Source of the DNA: Arenicellales bacterium
Lineage (GTDB): Bacteria; Pseudomonadota; Gammaproteobacteria; Arenicellales; JAJDZL01
Assembly: GCA_951813075.1 (NCBI GenBank)
Contig: OX638343.1
Span: forward strand, 1,523,999 to 1,587,998
Reading direction: 5' to 3'
Length of the DNA: 64,000 bases
Shown here: one piece after another, positions 54,305 to 63,479 of the stretch
Layout of the letters: each line of letters starts with the position of its first letter
Numbering within the stretch: position 1 is the first letter of the stretch
Made by a program: the position numbers and the translations under genes
Notes under the pieces: generated by a model
Seen by the model: the letters and a program-made list of their open reading frames with translations, nothing else
Told to the model about the DNA's origin: nothing
Database searches by the model: none

Positions 54305-56503
54305 TCAACCACTCACGTAGGAATGACCCAACTTCAGCATGATGGTGATTTCGGCTCCGCCATCAGGGTTATTTGCCACTTCAATCTCACCACCATGTTC
54401 GTCAATGATCTTTTTGACGATACTTAAACCCAGCCCCGACCCTTTGTCGGGTTTCGTCGATTCAAACAGTCCAAAAGCATTATCCAGCATTGTCTGATTG
54501 AATCCTGGTCCGTTGTCGACAAACTTCAATTTAATGGAGTCCGGTTCAATAAATTTCGTTTCTATCCTGATGATCAGTTTTTCGCAATCCCGACCGGCAT
54601 CTCTGGCGTTGATCAGGACATTATTCATCACCTGCAACATCAAACTGGGGTCGGCTTTGATAGGCGGTAAATCGGGAGCAAAATCCTTTTCAACCTGTAC
54701 GCGGTCGTCGCCATCGAAGTGGAAAATGATTGAATCACTGATCAGTTCGTTGATATCAAATGGTTCGACGTAGAAATCTTCGGGTAGATTTGCATATTCT
54801 TTCATACTCTTCGCAATTCTTATCAGCGCATCTAACTGTCGGTCAATTGCTTTAAATGCCCGTTCCAATGTACGACTGACATCGTCAGACAGATTTGTGT
54901 CAGTCTTGACCTTGATCCTGTCAACTGCCAAACGAATCGGTTGCAGTGGATTGAGCAGTTCATGCGAATACTTCTTTGCCACTTCCGTCCACGCCTCAAA
55001 CCGTTGGGCCTGCACAAGATCCGTGATGTCTTCAATCACAACGACGTAGCTCACAAGCTCCTTCTTCTCAGCTTGGATTCGCGTCGCGCTGTAGGTAAGA
55101 ATTTTTGCTCCCTGCTCGGAATTGATCGCGACGCTACCGTTCCATTCATTTTGGTCAGCGAGAATGCCATTCTGGATTGGCGACAGCAACGGTTCTAGTT
55201 GCGGGTAACTTTTTATCGCTCCTTCAAGTGAACGATTCTTGAACCGCTCGACACTGATATCCAATATCGAAGCCGCAGCCAAATTGATACTACTCGCTGA
55301 TGTTGTGTTATCGATAAAAATCACACCCGAAGACAGATTCTGCAAAACCACCTCCAGAAAAGAACGTTGCTCCTCAATCTTTTCCTGTGAAGTTTTGATT
55401 TTCTTCGTCATGTTATTGAATGACTCGACCAGTCCGCCCAAATCATCTTTAGTCGTAACGGGCAACAGTCGCTCATAGTTACCCGCTGCGACCTCCCGCG
55501 TTCCCTCGGACAATGCCTGAATTGGCTGTACCAATCGGTTTGACACCTTCATCACAATCCAAATGGAAAATAGAAGCACCACCAACATTATTAAAGTGAG
55601 CGTCAAGAGGAAATTTATCTGTATCGGCTTGCGGAGAAAAATAAGTCGATTGTATCGTGCCTCAACTGCACTGATCTGCTCGGCCAGATTTTCCGAACTC
55701 TTGCTGAGTTTCTGAATGACCTGCAGATAATGATATGAACTCGAATCGACTCGGCGCACTGGAATAAGTAGTCTGAGCATCAGACCCTCGTCTGCGAGAT
55801 TGAAAATTTCAATCGTTGGTTTTTTGTTCAACTTGTCTTCCCCTGACAGCATGCCTCCTATCAATTTGTTGGATGGGTTGAGTGGCACCAGCGACTCAAC
55901 CCGAAGCGATTCTGCACTGGACGCGAGAATGCCTGTTGGACTGCCCGGGTCAGAAAAATAGGTAATCTCCTCGAAATCCCCTGAGATTCTAGCGTCAAAA
56001 ACTATCCTTGGTATGTCATCAACATTATCAGTAGTTTTGAGTTGCTCCACATACTCAGTCAAATCCAACACGATTCTCTCCTTGAATACATCCAGGAAAG
56101 ACTTCTGGAGCTGACTTGCTTCGGACACAGTATCCTTGACCTGCTTCTCAACCCAACCGGATATCAAACCCCGAATCGAAAAGTAGGTAAAGCAATAGAT
56201 CACACCCAATGAAAGCAGTGCGACAACAGCGAAAGTCCTAAGGAACCTGATCGCGAGATGCGTTCCGGCGACACGAGCTTTCAACCGAACCCAGAATCGT
56301 CGTATGTAGATCGCAATGAAAGTTCCGAGAACCACAATGCTGATAGCATTGAGTAAATATATGAAGGCAAGATTGTCCTCGAAGTATTCGAGAGAAAAGG
56401 TACTGACAGCCGAGAACACCAGGGTAAGCAACACAGTGGCCATTGCCGCGAACGTCAATACAAGCGGCACGATTTGCTCGACTCTGGAACGAATTTCACT
56501 CAT
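54305..56503 (-). CDS. ntrY: NtrY-family membrane sensor histidine kinase
   Basis: The 732-residue kinase has three N-terminal helices, a periplasmic region (about 120-290), a further helix near 300-320 and a HAMP domain (SNRLVQPIQALSEGTREVA). It continues with a PAS domain (FLEVVLQNLSSGVIFIDN), the HisKA box YSHELLNPLQPIRLAVDRI (phospho-His) and an ATPase domain with VMNNVLINARDAG, FVDNGPGFN and GSGLGLSIVKKII. It pairs with NtrX. Its start overlaps the end of the DUF4390 gene by one base. Confidence 0.93.
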   Translation of the reverse strand: MSEIRSRVEQIVPLVLTFAAMATVLLTLVFSAVSTFSLEYFEDNLAFIYLLNAISIVVLGTFIAIYIRRFWVRLKARVAGTHLAIRFLRTFAVVALLSLGVIYCFTYFSIRGLISGWVEKQVKDTVSEASQLQKSFLDVFKERIVLDLTEYVEQLKTTDNVDDIPRIVFDARISGDFEEITYFSDPGSPTGILASSAESLRVESLVPLNPSNKLIGGMLSGEDKLNKKPTIEIFNLADEGLMLRLLIPVRRVDSSSYHYLQVIQKLSKSSENLAEQISAVEARYNRLIFLRKPIQINFLLTLTLIMLVVLLFSIWIVMKVSNRLVQPIQALSEGTREVAAGNYERLLPVTTKDDLGGLVESFNNMTKKIKTSQEKIEEQRSFLEVVLQNLSSGVIFIDNTTSASSINLAAASILDISVERFKNRSLEGAIKSYPQLEPLLSPIQNGILADQNEWNGSVAINSEQGAKILTYSATRIQAEKKELVSYVVVIEDITDLVQAQRFEAWTEVAKKYSHELLNPLQPIRLAVDRIKVKTDTNLSDDVSRTLERAFKAIDRQLDALIRIAKSMKEYANLPEDFYVEPFDINELISDSIIFHFDGDDRVQVEKDFAPDLPPIKADPSLMLQVMNNVLINARDAGRDCEKLIIRIETKFIEPDSIKLKFVDNGPGFNQTMLDNAFGLFESTKPDKGSGLGLSIVKKIIDEHGGEIEVANNPDGGAEITIMLKLGHSYVSG

Positions 56504-57087
56504 TACAGTTCAAACTCGATCCAGCCGCTGTTACGTTTCCACGAATTATTGAAATAAACCGTTGTACTGACCAACGACGGCAATTTTGATCGATCAAGAA
56601 AAATTCTGCACTTGCCGCGGTATCGAGCATCCGACTCGTCGGATTGTTTTTCAGGAACAACAATCTTGTAAGTTCGCTCGCTACCCACCGCGTCAAGGGC
56701 GGCAGAAAGACTATCGTAGACCCTGTCCAATTTTCTGTCAGATGATCTCACCGAATAACCGCGGAAGATATTTGAATTGCTGAGGGTGTAATCGATTTTA
56801 GTGTCGACAACAAGATCGTCCCAGAAATTTTCGCGGATTCGGTAAATTTTAACCTGCACTCTGATCGCTATATCGATATTGGACTGCAGGGCTTCAATCA
56901 CATTCTCTGTCAGAGAAAGATCTGCTGCCATCGTAATCCTGAATTCACTGCCCTGGCGGGTTGCGTCGAAAAACGTGATCGAAAATCCAAACGTCGTCGG
57001 AGCATACAGCAGTGCAGCAAGTACTATCACCGCAAGGCTTGTTTTTTTCTTACGCGCCAACATCCGTTCCGATCCGAGTCCTATCAT
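56503..57087 (-). CDS. DUF4390 periplasmic protein
   Basis: A 194-residue exported protein with an N-terminal hydrophobic segment (KTSLAVIVLAALLYAPTTFG) and a mature beta-rich domain (ADLSLTENVIEALQSNIDIA, IDYTLSNSNIFRGYSV). Size, features and position between rsmB and ntrY are those of DUF4390 in gammaproteobacteria. An alternative start at 57063 (MLARKKK) would give a more typical signal peptide. The function is unknown; the conserved link with NtrYX suggests an accessory role in envelope sensing. Confidence 0.82.
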   Translation of the reverse strand: MIGLGSERMLARKKKTSLAVIVLAALLYAPTTFGFSITFFDATRQGSEFRITMAADLSLTENVIEALQSNIDIAIRVQVKIYRIRENFWDDLVVDTKIDYTLSNSNIFRGYSVRSSDRKLDRVYDSLSAALDAVGSERTYKIVVPEKQSDESDARYRGKCRIFLDRSKLPSLVSTTVYFNNSWKRNSGWIEFEL

Positions 57088-57092
57088 CAGCT

Positions 57093-58406
57093 TTATCGAT
57101 GTCTCAAGACAGCATAAAAGAAACCATCTCCGGAATCCACACCCTGAAGACGTTGGTATCCATTGCCAGTGTGCAATCCAAGACTTTCCGGTAGCATTTG
57201 CGCCACAAATTCCGGATGCCGTTTCAAAACTTCCGAAACTTGCCCCTGATTTTCTTCACGCAGCACCGAGCACGTTGTATAGATCAGTTTCCCGTACTGG
57301 TTGAGTAACGGTAACAATGCCTCTAATAGATTAGACTGCACGGACACTAAATGTTCGATGTCCTCGGGTCGGCGGTGATGTTTGATATCGGGATGCTTGC
57401 TGATGATGCCCGTCGCGGAACACGGTGCATCAATCAAAATACGATCGAACAGCTTGCCATCCCACCATTTGTCGGGATGTGTGGCATCTGCTGCAATGAC
57501 TGTCGCACTACGACCTGCCCGATGCAAATTGTCTGCAATTTCCATACATCGATCCTCATCAATATCGATTGCCGTGATGGATTCGAGATGAGGATAGAGC
57601 TCTAGCAAATGCAACAATTTTCCACCTGGTGCTGAACAGGCATCAAGAACGCGGTGACCAGGCTGGATGTCCATGAGCGGAGCAACCAACTGAGAAGCTG
57701 AATTCTGAACTGAAACCAGCGCTTGCGCGAATCCTGGCAATTGCTCGACATAAACCCGCTTTTGCAGACGAATTCCAAATGGAGACTCACTGTCAATAAC
57801 TGCCGGGATATCGTGACTCGCAAGAATATCCAGATATTCTCCTACACTGCATTCGCTGGTATTCACACGAAGATACATTTCCGGTTTGGAATTATTCGCT
57901 TGGAGTATTTTACTCCAGTGCTCTGGCCACTGTTGCTTGAGCATGTCAATCATCCACACAGGATGTGAATATCTGACAGAATCATCCAACTGCGCCTGAT
58001 CGCAGTGTTCATCCCGATTGCTCAGAAACTCGCGCATGACCGCATTTAGAAACGAACTGGCCCAAGACTTGCCAAGATCCTTGACCGCCCGAACAGTTTC
58101 ATTGACGCAGGCATGCGACGGTACTCTGTTAAATTCCAACTGGTAGAGTCCAGTGAGAAGCAGACAATGCACGTCCCGATCCTTGCGTCTCAATGGTCGC
58201 GCCATGAGAGAGTCCGCATAGCTGTCCAGTAACCAATACCATCGGGTCACGCCGTTTACGATTTCCGCGATCAGTCGCTTGTCGGCTGCCGCATGACCCG
58301 ACAATGCGGTGTCAAGTGTCCGATTCAACTGCTGTCCGCGGTGTACCACTTGCTCAATCGCCAGTGCGGCAGCGAGTCGGGGATTTTTCTTCAGCTGCCC
58401 TTTCAA
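57093..58406 (-). CDS. rsmB: 16S rRNA (cytosine-967 C5)-methyltransferase
   Basis: RsmB methylates C967 of 16S rRNA. The 437-residue chain has an N-terminal NusB-like RNA-binding domain (about 1-140), then the catalytic domain with SAM motif VLDACSAPGGKLLHLLEL, LIDAPCSATGIISKHPD (motif IV cysteine) and LIYTTCSVLREENQ (nucleophile cysteine). It overlaps the fmt gene by four bases, giving the classical def-fmt-rsmB order. Confidence 0.95.
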   Translation of the reverse strand: MKGQLKKNPRLAAALAIEQVVHRGQQLNRTLDTALSGHAAADKRLIAEIVNGVTRWYWLLDSYADSLMARPLRRKDRDVHCLLLTGLYQLEFNRVPSHACVNETVRAVKDLGKSWASSFLNAVMREFLSNRDEHCDQAQLDDSVRYSHPVWMIDMLKQQWPEHWSKILQANNSKPEMYLRVNTSECSVGEYLDILASHDIPAVIDSESPFGIRLQKRVYVEQLPGFAQALVSVQNSASQLVAPLMDIQPGHRVLDACSAPGGKLLHLLELYPHLESITAIDIDEDRCMEIADNLHRAGRSATVIAADATHPDKWWDGKLFDRILIDAPCSATGIISKHPDIKHHRRPEDIEHLVSVQSNLLEALLPLLNQYGKLIYTTCSVLREENQGQVSEVLKRHPEFVAQMLPESLGLHTGNGYQRLQGVDSGDGFFYAVLRHR

Positions 58407-59362
58407 TTGAATACCGGCATTTCATTTTGAGTGAATTTAGACCCCTCAGTGATCGGATTACCCGCAAGAAAATCTCTGATCTGCATTCGGTTCTTGCCAT
58501 CTCTTTGTACGATACTCAGGCCAACAGTGCCCTGCCTCGCTGACACCACGATCTGCTTCCGGGTGGACGAGACGACCGTGCCGGGTGCATCGTTTTGTGA
58601 GTCATTTTCGCAAACCTGCGCCTCCCAGATTCGGATTCTTCTACCCTGCAACCAACTGTGCGCTACGGGCCATGGGTTGCATGCGCGAATCTTGCAAACA
58701 ATTGAGGTGGCTGAATTATCCCAATAAATAATTCCGTCGACAACGCTCATCTTTGTGGCATAAGTTGCTGAGTTCTCGTTCTGTGGGATTGCCTGTAGTT
58801 TCCGTTTCGCAATCGCCGGCAACACCCGCATCAACTCGGCTGCTCCTGCTTGAGCAACTCGATCTTCAAGTGACGCTGTCGTATCGTCATCAGCGATCGC
58901 AACTTTCGTCTGCGACAATATGCCGCCGGTATCGAGACCGGCGTCCATCTGCATGATGGTCACACCGGTCTCAGCATCTCCGGCCTCAATCGCACGGGCA
59001 ACAGGCGCCGCGCCGCGCCAGCGCGGCAGCAACGATGCATGAACGTTCACACAGCCCAGCGGCGGTGCAGACAGCAGTTTTTCCGGAACGATCAATCCGA
59101 ATGCAACAACGATAATCAGGTCCGGTCGATAAGAAAGTAAATTGTCAACTGTATCGCTGTCCAACCGAGCTGACTGAATAACCGGTATCGAGCAATCCAG
59201 CGCGAACGATTTGACGGCAGGTGCCGACAGCTTTTGCCCGCGTCCTTTCCTGCGGTCGGGCTGTGTCAGCACAGCGACTACATGTATGTCCGATTTGACC
59301 AGTCGCTCAATACACGGGATCGCGAACGTCGGCGTGCCGGCAAAGATAACTCGTAACGTCAT
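58403..59362 (-). CDS. fmt: Methionyl-tRNA formyltransferase
   Basis: Fmt formylates initiator Met-tRNA with 10-formyl-THF. The 319-residue product begins MTLRVIFAGTPTFAIP, with the catalytic VNVHASLLPRWRGAAPVAR and MDAGLDTGGIL motifs, followed by the C-terminal tRNA-binding domain. The start at 59362 is used; a longer frame (59392) adds an unlikely Cys-rich leader. def lies 64 bases upstream and rsmB overlaps downstream. Note that it keeps the NxH catalytic Asn that the formyl enzyme at 22.5 kb lacks. Confidence 0.96.
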   Translation of the reverse strand: MTLRVIFAGTPTFAIPCIERLVKSDIHVVAVLTQPDRRKGRGQKLSAPAVKSFALDCSIPVIQSARLDSDTVDNLLSYRPDLIIVVAFGLIVPEKLLSAPPLGCVNVHASLLPRWRGAAPVARAIEAGDAETGVTIMQMDAGLDTGGILSQTKVAIADDDTTASLEDRVAQAGAAELMRVLPAIAKRKLQAIPQNENSATYATKMSVVDGIIYWDNSATSIVCKIRACNPWPVAHSWLQGRRIRIWEAQVCENDSQNDAPGTVVSSTRKQIVVSARQGTVGLSIVQRDGKNRMQIRDFLAGNPITEGSKFTQNEMPVFN

Positions 59363-59426
59363 TTGTGGTCTCTGGCAGCAACAATGCTTCAACCTGATCT
59401 CGGCCCAGCTAACTGCCTGCGGTCAG

Positions 59427-59951
59427 TCAGGCTCGAACTGGACTTTCCCGTCGGCGTAACTTGGCCGCTTTCTCGAATTGCTTTCTGATCCGCTGATTCT
59501 TCAATCGGGACAGATAGTCGGTGAATAATTTTCCAGTGAGATGGTCGATTTCGTGTTGTACGCAGACGGCAAAAATATCTTCGGCCTCCATTTCATAGTG
59601 CGCACCATCCAGATTCTGTGCGCGGAAACGAATCCATTTGCTCCGTTTGATCTCGGTGAAGTAGCCGGGAAACGACAGACAACCCTCCTCGATTAGCTGC
59701 TCGCCTTCCCGATCAATGATTTCCGGATTAATCAGAACCTTCAGATCATTCTTGTTTTCGGAAGTGTCGATTACCACAATACTATGGGGAATTCCGACCT
59801 GGATAGACGCAAGCCCGATACCTGGCGCTTCGTACATGGTATGCGCCATATCCTGAACATCCTGTCGGATCTCGTCGTTAAAGTCCACGACCGGTTGCGC
59901 AACCCTTCGAAGTCTTGGATCGGGATATATGAGAATTTTAAGTGCAGTCAT
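59427..59951 (-). CDS. def: Peptide deformylase
   Basis: Def removes the formyl group from new polypeptides. The 174-residue metalloenzyme shows the three motifs: GIGLASIQVG (GxGxAAxQ, with Ser for the second Ala), EGCLSFPG (metal Cys) and QHEIDHLTGKLF (HExxH). It is the first gene of def-fmt-rsmB and is divergent from topA. Confidence 0.95.
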   Translation of the reverse strand: MTALKILIYPDPRLRRVAQPVVDFNDEIRQDVQDMAHTMYEAPGIGLASIQVGIPHSIVVIDTSENKNDLKVLINPEIIDREGEQLIEEGCLSFPGYFTEIKRSKWIRFRAQNLDGAHYEMEAEDIFAVCVQHEIDHLTGKLFTDYLSRLKNQRIRKQFEKAAKLRRRESPVRA

Positions 59952-60136
59952 ATTAGTCTGGAACTGGCCGGGCCAAGCAATGAGGCCAGTTTATTGCGGT
60001 GCAAATTGTTGAATACACCTGTAATTATGCCAAATTTAGATTGAATTTGAACTGCGAATCACGACTACTGCTTGTAACGACTAGCCGGAAGACAACACAT
60101 CCCACACGTAAAAATTCACATCGTGGCGCAAAATAT

Positions 60137-60165
60137 CTGACAAACGATAAAATTTTATACATAAT
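60137..60165 (+). promoter_or_regulatory. Predicted topA promoter
   Basis: CTGACA at 60137-60142 and CATAAT at 60160-60165 are separated by 17 bases. The expected start near 60172 leaves a leader of about 67 bases. The remaining divergent def/topA gap (59952-60238) shows no other supported feature. Confidence 0.5.
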
Positions 60166-60238
60166 CGGCAATTGTCAGTAGCAGTCGCGCTGATTTATAT
60201 AGGTTCAATCCGAAAACCGTTAAATTCCCGACTCGAAA

Positions 60239-62824
60239 ATGCGAAACCTTGTAGTAGTTGAATCCCCCGCCAAGTCGAAGACCGTCGCGCGCTTTTTAAA
60301 TGCCAAACAGCGCAGTTCGGGGCTAGAACCGCAAGAGTATGAAATTCTTGCCACCGGCGGTCATATCTACCACTCTGAGCATGTTGATGTAGATAACGAT
60401 TTCGCACTCAGGTATGAACTGATTCCTGAAAAGACAAAGAATGTCGGCATGATCGTAAAGGCGATGCGGGACGCACAGCGCCTGTACCTGGCTACCGACC
60501 CCGATCGGGAAGGTGAAGCAATTGCAGCACACGTGCAGGATGTTCTCACAAAGCGCGGTGTACTGAAAAGTAAGCCGGTTCATCGGGTAGTTTTCCATGA
60601 GGTAACCGCAGAAGCGATAAACAGTGCTATTGCTGAGCCGGGTGAAGTATCTCGCAACCTTGTCCAAGCCCAGCAATCGCGTGAGGCACTCGATTACCTA
60701 GTCGGTTTCAATCTGTCTCCATTGCTGATTCGAAAACTGAGTACGTCTCATCTTTCCGCTGGACGGGTGCAGAGTCCGGCACTGCGACTCATCGTTGAAC
60801 GACAAAGAGAAATCCAGATGTTCCGACCACAGGAATACTGGACGATCAAGGCCGTACTGCACATGCCAAAATCCACCGATGGAGCGGATGCCGGAACGTT
60901 TGAAGCGGAACTTACTCATCTTGATGGTAAAAAACTGGGTAAGTTCGACATTCCCGATGATGGCGCTGTAAAAGATGCACTGGCAACCATCAATTCAGAT
61001 CTCCCGCGCACTGGAGATGATCTGGAAATGGTTGTGCTTCAAATTGAAAAAAGAACGCGAGCTCGCAGGCCATCACCGCCATTTACGACTTCAACGCTGG
61101 TGCAGGAAGCGGCGCGCAAACTTGGGATGAGTGCGAGAGTTACCGCATCAACCGCCCAGAGACTGTATGAGGGCCTGACTGTTAACGGCACACAAACTGG
61201 TCTGATCACATACACCCGAACGGATTCTGTGACACTGTCCCGGCAAGCGACGAGTCAGATTCGCGACTTTGTCACGAAAGAGATCGGCGAGGATCGGTTA
61301 CCAGACAAACCCCGACTTTACCGTACAAAATCAAAAAATGCGCAGGAAGCACACGAAGCAATTCGTCCTACCAACATATTTTTAACACCGGAAAGAGTCG
61401 CCGCGTCCCTTAACAGAGATCAACTTCGGCTCTACCGACTCATTTGGAACCGATCTGTTGCCTGCCAGATGAACGACGCGATTTACGACGAAATTGGTGT
61501 GGTTCTTGGAACCGAGCGAAATAAATTCCGAGCTTCCGGGTCAACTCTGCGGATTCCAGGATGGATTGAGATCTATTCAAAAGAGGTTAAACCTGACAAT
61601 ACTGAAGCAGAGAAAAATTTGCCTCCGCTGTCAGAGGGTGACCTCGCAAGTGTCCAAAACATTGTTCCACAACAACATTTCACACAACCGCCGCCACGTT
61701 ACAACACAGCAAGTCTGATCAAGCAATTGGAAGAGTATGGCATCGGACGCCCGTCTACCTGGCCGGCAATTATCGCCAAGCTGCTTGAGAGAAATTATGT
61801 CGAGATGTCCAAGCAGAATTTTGTCGCCAGCAGTCTCGGGTGCGTGGTGACAGACTACCTGATGCAACACTTCAATCAGTATGTGGACTACGAGTTTACA
61901 AGCAATTTGGAAGACGGTTTGGATTCAGTTGCCCGCGGAGAGACAAAGCGAACAGAACTGCTTGGTCAATTCTGGCAAGAGTTCCATTCACATGTTCAGG
62001 AAAACCAGTCGGCAAAACGCTTCGAGATTTTACTGGGCACCGACGTTGAAAGTAACCGCGAATTGTTGGTTCGTGTTAAGAATGGCGGATCGTTTATCCA
62101 GGTGGGGCGGATGGATGACAAGCGAGGCAAACCACGGTTTTTCACCCTTCCTCCGAGCGTGGATCCTGGAACAGTGACCTTGGAAGTAGCGCTTGAGCAG
62201 CTTAGAAAACCGTCTTTGCCGAGAAAACTGGGTACAACCGAAGACGGTAGGGAAATCGAAGTATCAAGTGGCAGATTCGGGCCCTATTTTTCCATCAAGA
62301 TGGCCGACGGGCAGGTTGATAGGGTTAGTCTGGCAAAAGAACACGATCCATATACGATTACCTTGGAGGATGCTCTTTCGTTTCTGGCACAACCGCGGTT
62401 ACCGAGAACGGTTGGAACTACAAAGGAAGGCAATGAAATTATTGCCCGAGACGGAAAATTCGGGCCATATCTTTCTGTCGTTTCAAAAGACGGTTCAAGA
62501 AAAAATGTCAGCATACCAAAATCCGAGAATCCCATGTCAATCTCGCTCAATCGCTCACTTGAACTGCTTGAGGGGGCAACAAGCGCTTTATCCAGCCGGC
62601 GCAAAGTCATCCGGCAATTCGAGGGCTCACATCTGCAGATCCTTGATGGTCGTTACGGACCGTATGTTACCGATGGAAAGATCAACGCCACCATCCCTAA
62701 AGACATGGATCCGACCAAGCTTGAGCTTGCTGCCTGTCAGGAACTGATCGCAAAAAAAGCTGCGATGAAACCCACAAAACGAAAGCGCAAAACGCCAACG
62801 CGCCGAACGCGGATTCAATCTTGA
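60239..62824 (+). CDS. topA: DNA topoisomerase I
   Basis: A type IA topoisomerase that relaxes negative supercoils. The 861-residue chain has the Toprim domain (VVESPAKSKTVARFL; DPDREGEAIAAH), the active-site tyrosine in LITYTRTDSVTLS and the gate segment GIGRPSTWPAIIAKL. The C-terminal third consists of about four glycine/aromatic repeats (GRFGPYFS, GKFGPYLS, GRYGPYVT) and a Lys/Arg-rich tail, in place of the zinc ribbons of E. coli TopA. The usual ASYGHVRDLP motif near the N-terminus is replaced by ATGGHIYHSEHVD, an unusual divergence. It is a single gene, convergent with the next. Confidence 0.94.
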   Translation: MRNLVVVESPAKSKTVARFLNAKQRSSGLEPQEYEILATGGHIYHSEHVDVDNDFALRYELIPEKTKNVGMIVKAMRDAQRLYLATDPDREGEAIAAHVQDVLTKRGVLKSKPVHRVVFHEVTAEAINSAIAEPGEVSRNLVQAQQSREALDYLVGFNLSPLLIRKLSTSHLSAGRVQSPALRLIVERQREIQMFRPQEYWTIKAVLHMPKSTDGADAGTFEAELTHLDGKKLGKFDIPDDGAVKDALATINSDLPRTGDDLEMVVLQIEKRTRARRPSPPFTTSTLVQEAARKLGMSARVTASTAQRLYEGLTVNGTQTGLITYTRTDSVTLSRQATSQIRDFVTKEIGEDRLPDKPRLYRTKSKNAQEAHEAIRPTNIFLTPERVAASLNRDQLRLYRLIWNRSVACQMNDAIYDEIGVVLGTERNKFRASGSTLRIPGWIEIYSKEVKPDNTEAEKNLPPLSEGDLASVQNIVPQQHFTQPPPRYNTASLIKQLEEYGIGRPSTWPAIIAKLLERNYVEMSKQNFVASSLGCVVTDYLMQHFNQYVDYEFTSNLEDGLDSVARGETKRTELLGQFWQEFHSHVQENQSAKRFEILLGTDVESNRELLVRVKNGGSFIQVGRMDDKRGKPRFFTLPPSVDPGTVTLEVALEQLRKPSLPRKLGTTEDGREIEVSSGRFGPYFSIKMADGQVDRVSLAKEHDPYTITLEDALSFLAQPRLPRTVGTTKEGNEIIARDGKFGPYLSVVSKDGSRKNVSIPKSENPMSISLNRSLELLEGATSALSSRRKVIRQFEGSHLQILDGRYGPYVTDGKINATIPKDMDPTKLELAACQELIAKKAAMKPTKRKRKTPTRRTRIQS

Positions 62825-62861
62825 TTGTTACATTTTCAGAATTACCGAAGGCATACGCGGT

Positions 62862-63455
62862 TCATCCTTCCTGCATTCGTCTGACTTTCTTCATCGAGCC
62901 CCATTTGACAAGCTTGCCGCTGACTCGACTCAATGGTGGATAGGGATCGCCAGGTAAGAATACAACGATTTCAATGTCAATTCCGCCAAGCCGGAATTCG
63001 AAACCTGACACATTGCGAAATCCCTCGCGTTGGAATCGCAACCGCTTCTCCAACATTCGATAACGAATACCCCCATCTTCCAGGGTGGCACCGATTTCCT
63101 CAAATGTATCAGGAAACACCTGCAGTTCTACCGGACGCGCAGAAGTGATCGTACCAGAAAGAGCGGCACCGACCAGGCGCGGCGAACAGTGTTCGAACCA
63201 CTGCATGACCGTGAACGCAGTCTGCAGGTACAACTGATGCTGTTTGCGCAAATCGTCACCGTTGAAAATCGCAAGATGCTCTTCCAGTGAGTCTTCAATC
63301 TCGAGATTGGTCGGAACCGAACGGTTCGTGGAAACACCGATGCGTCCGCAGGCTTTTCGCTTCGCCTTTCGGAAATCGCGGATGCCATCTTCAGCCATGA
63401 TTCGTGCGGCTTCGTAGCGAATCGTACGCCGAAGCCGGCTAGGAAGTTTGTCCAT
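62862..63455 (-). CDS. Conserved hypothetical protein, nucleotidyltransferase-like
   Basis: A 197-residue soluble protein. The N-terminal AARIMAEDGIRDFRKAKRKA and the later PPLSRVSGKLVKW resemble a conserved proteobacterial family often annotated as nucleotidyltransferase-like, without a proven activity. The C-terminal half is a small alpha/beta region with DIEIVVFLPGD. No catalytic motif is certain. It lies 24 bases after the PBP1A gene on the same strand and converges on topA. Confidence 0.65.
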   Translation of the reverse strand: MDKLPSRLRRTIRYEAARIMAEDGIRDFRKAKRKACGRIGVSTNRSVPTNLEIEDSLEEHLAIFNGDDLRKQHQLYLQTAFTVMQWFEHCSPRLVGAALSGTITSARPVELQVFPDTFEEIGATLEDGGIRYRMLEKRLRFQREGFRNVSGFEFRLGGIDIEIVVFLPGDPYPPLSRVSGKLVKWGSMKKVRRMQEG

Positions 63456-63479
63456 ACAGTAACTTTCTACCGGCCGAAA

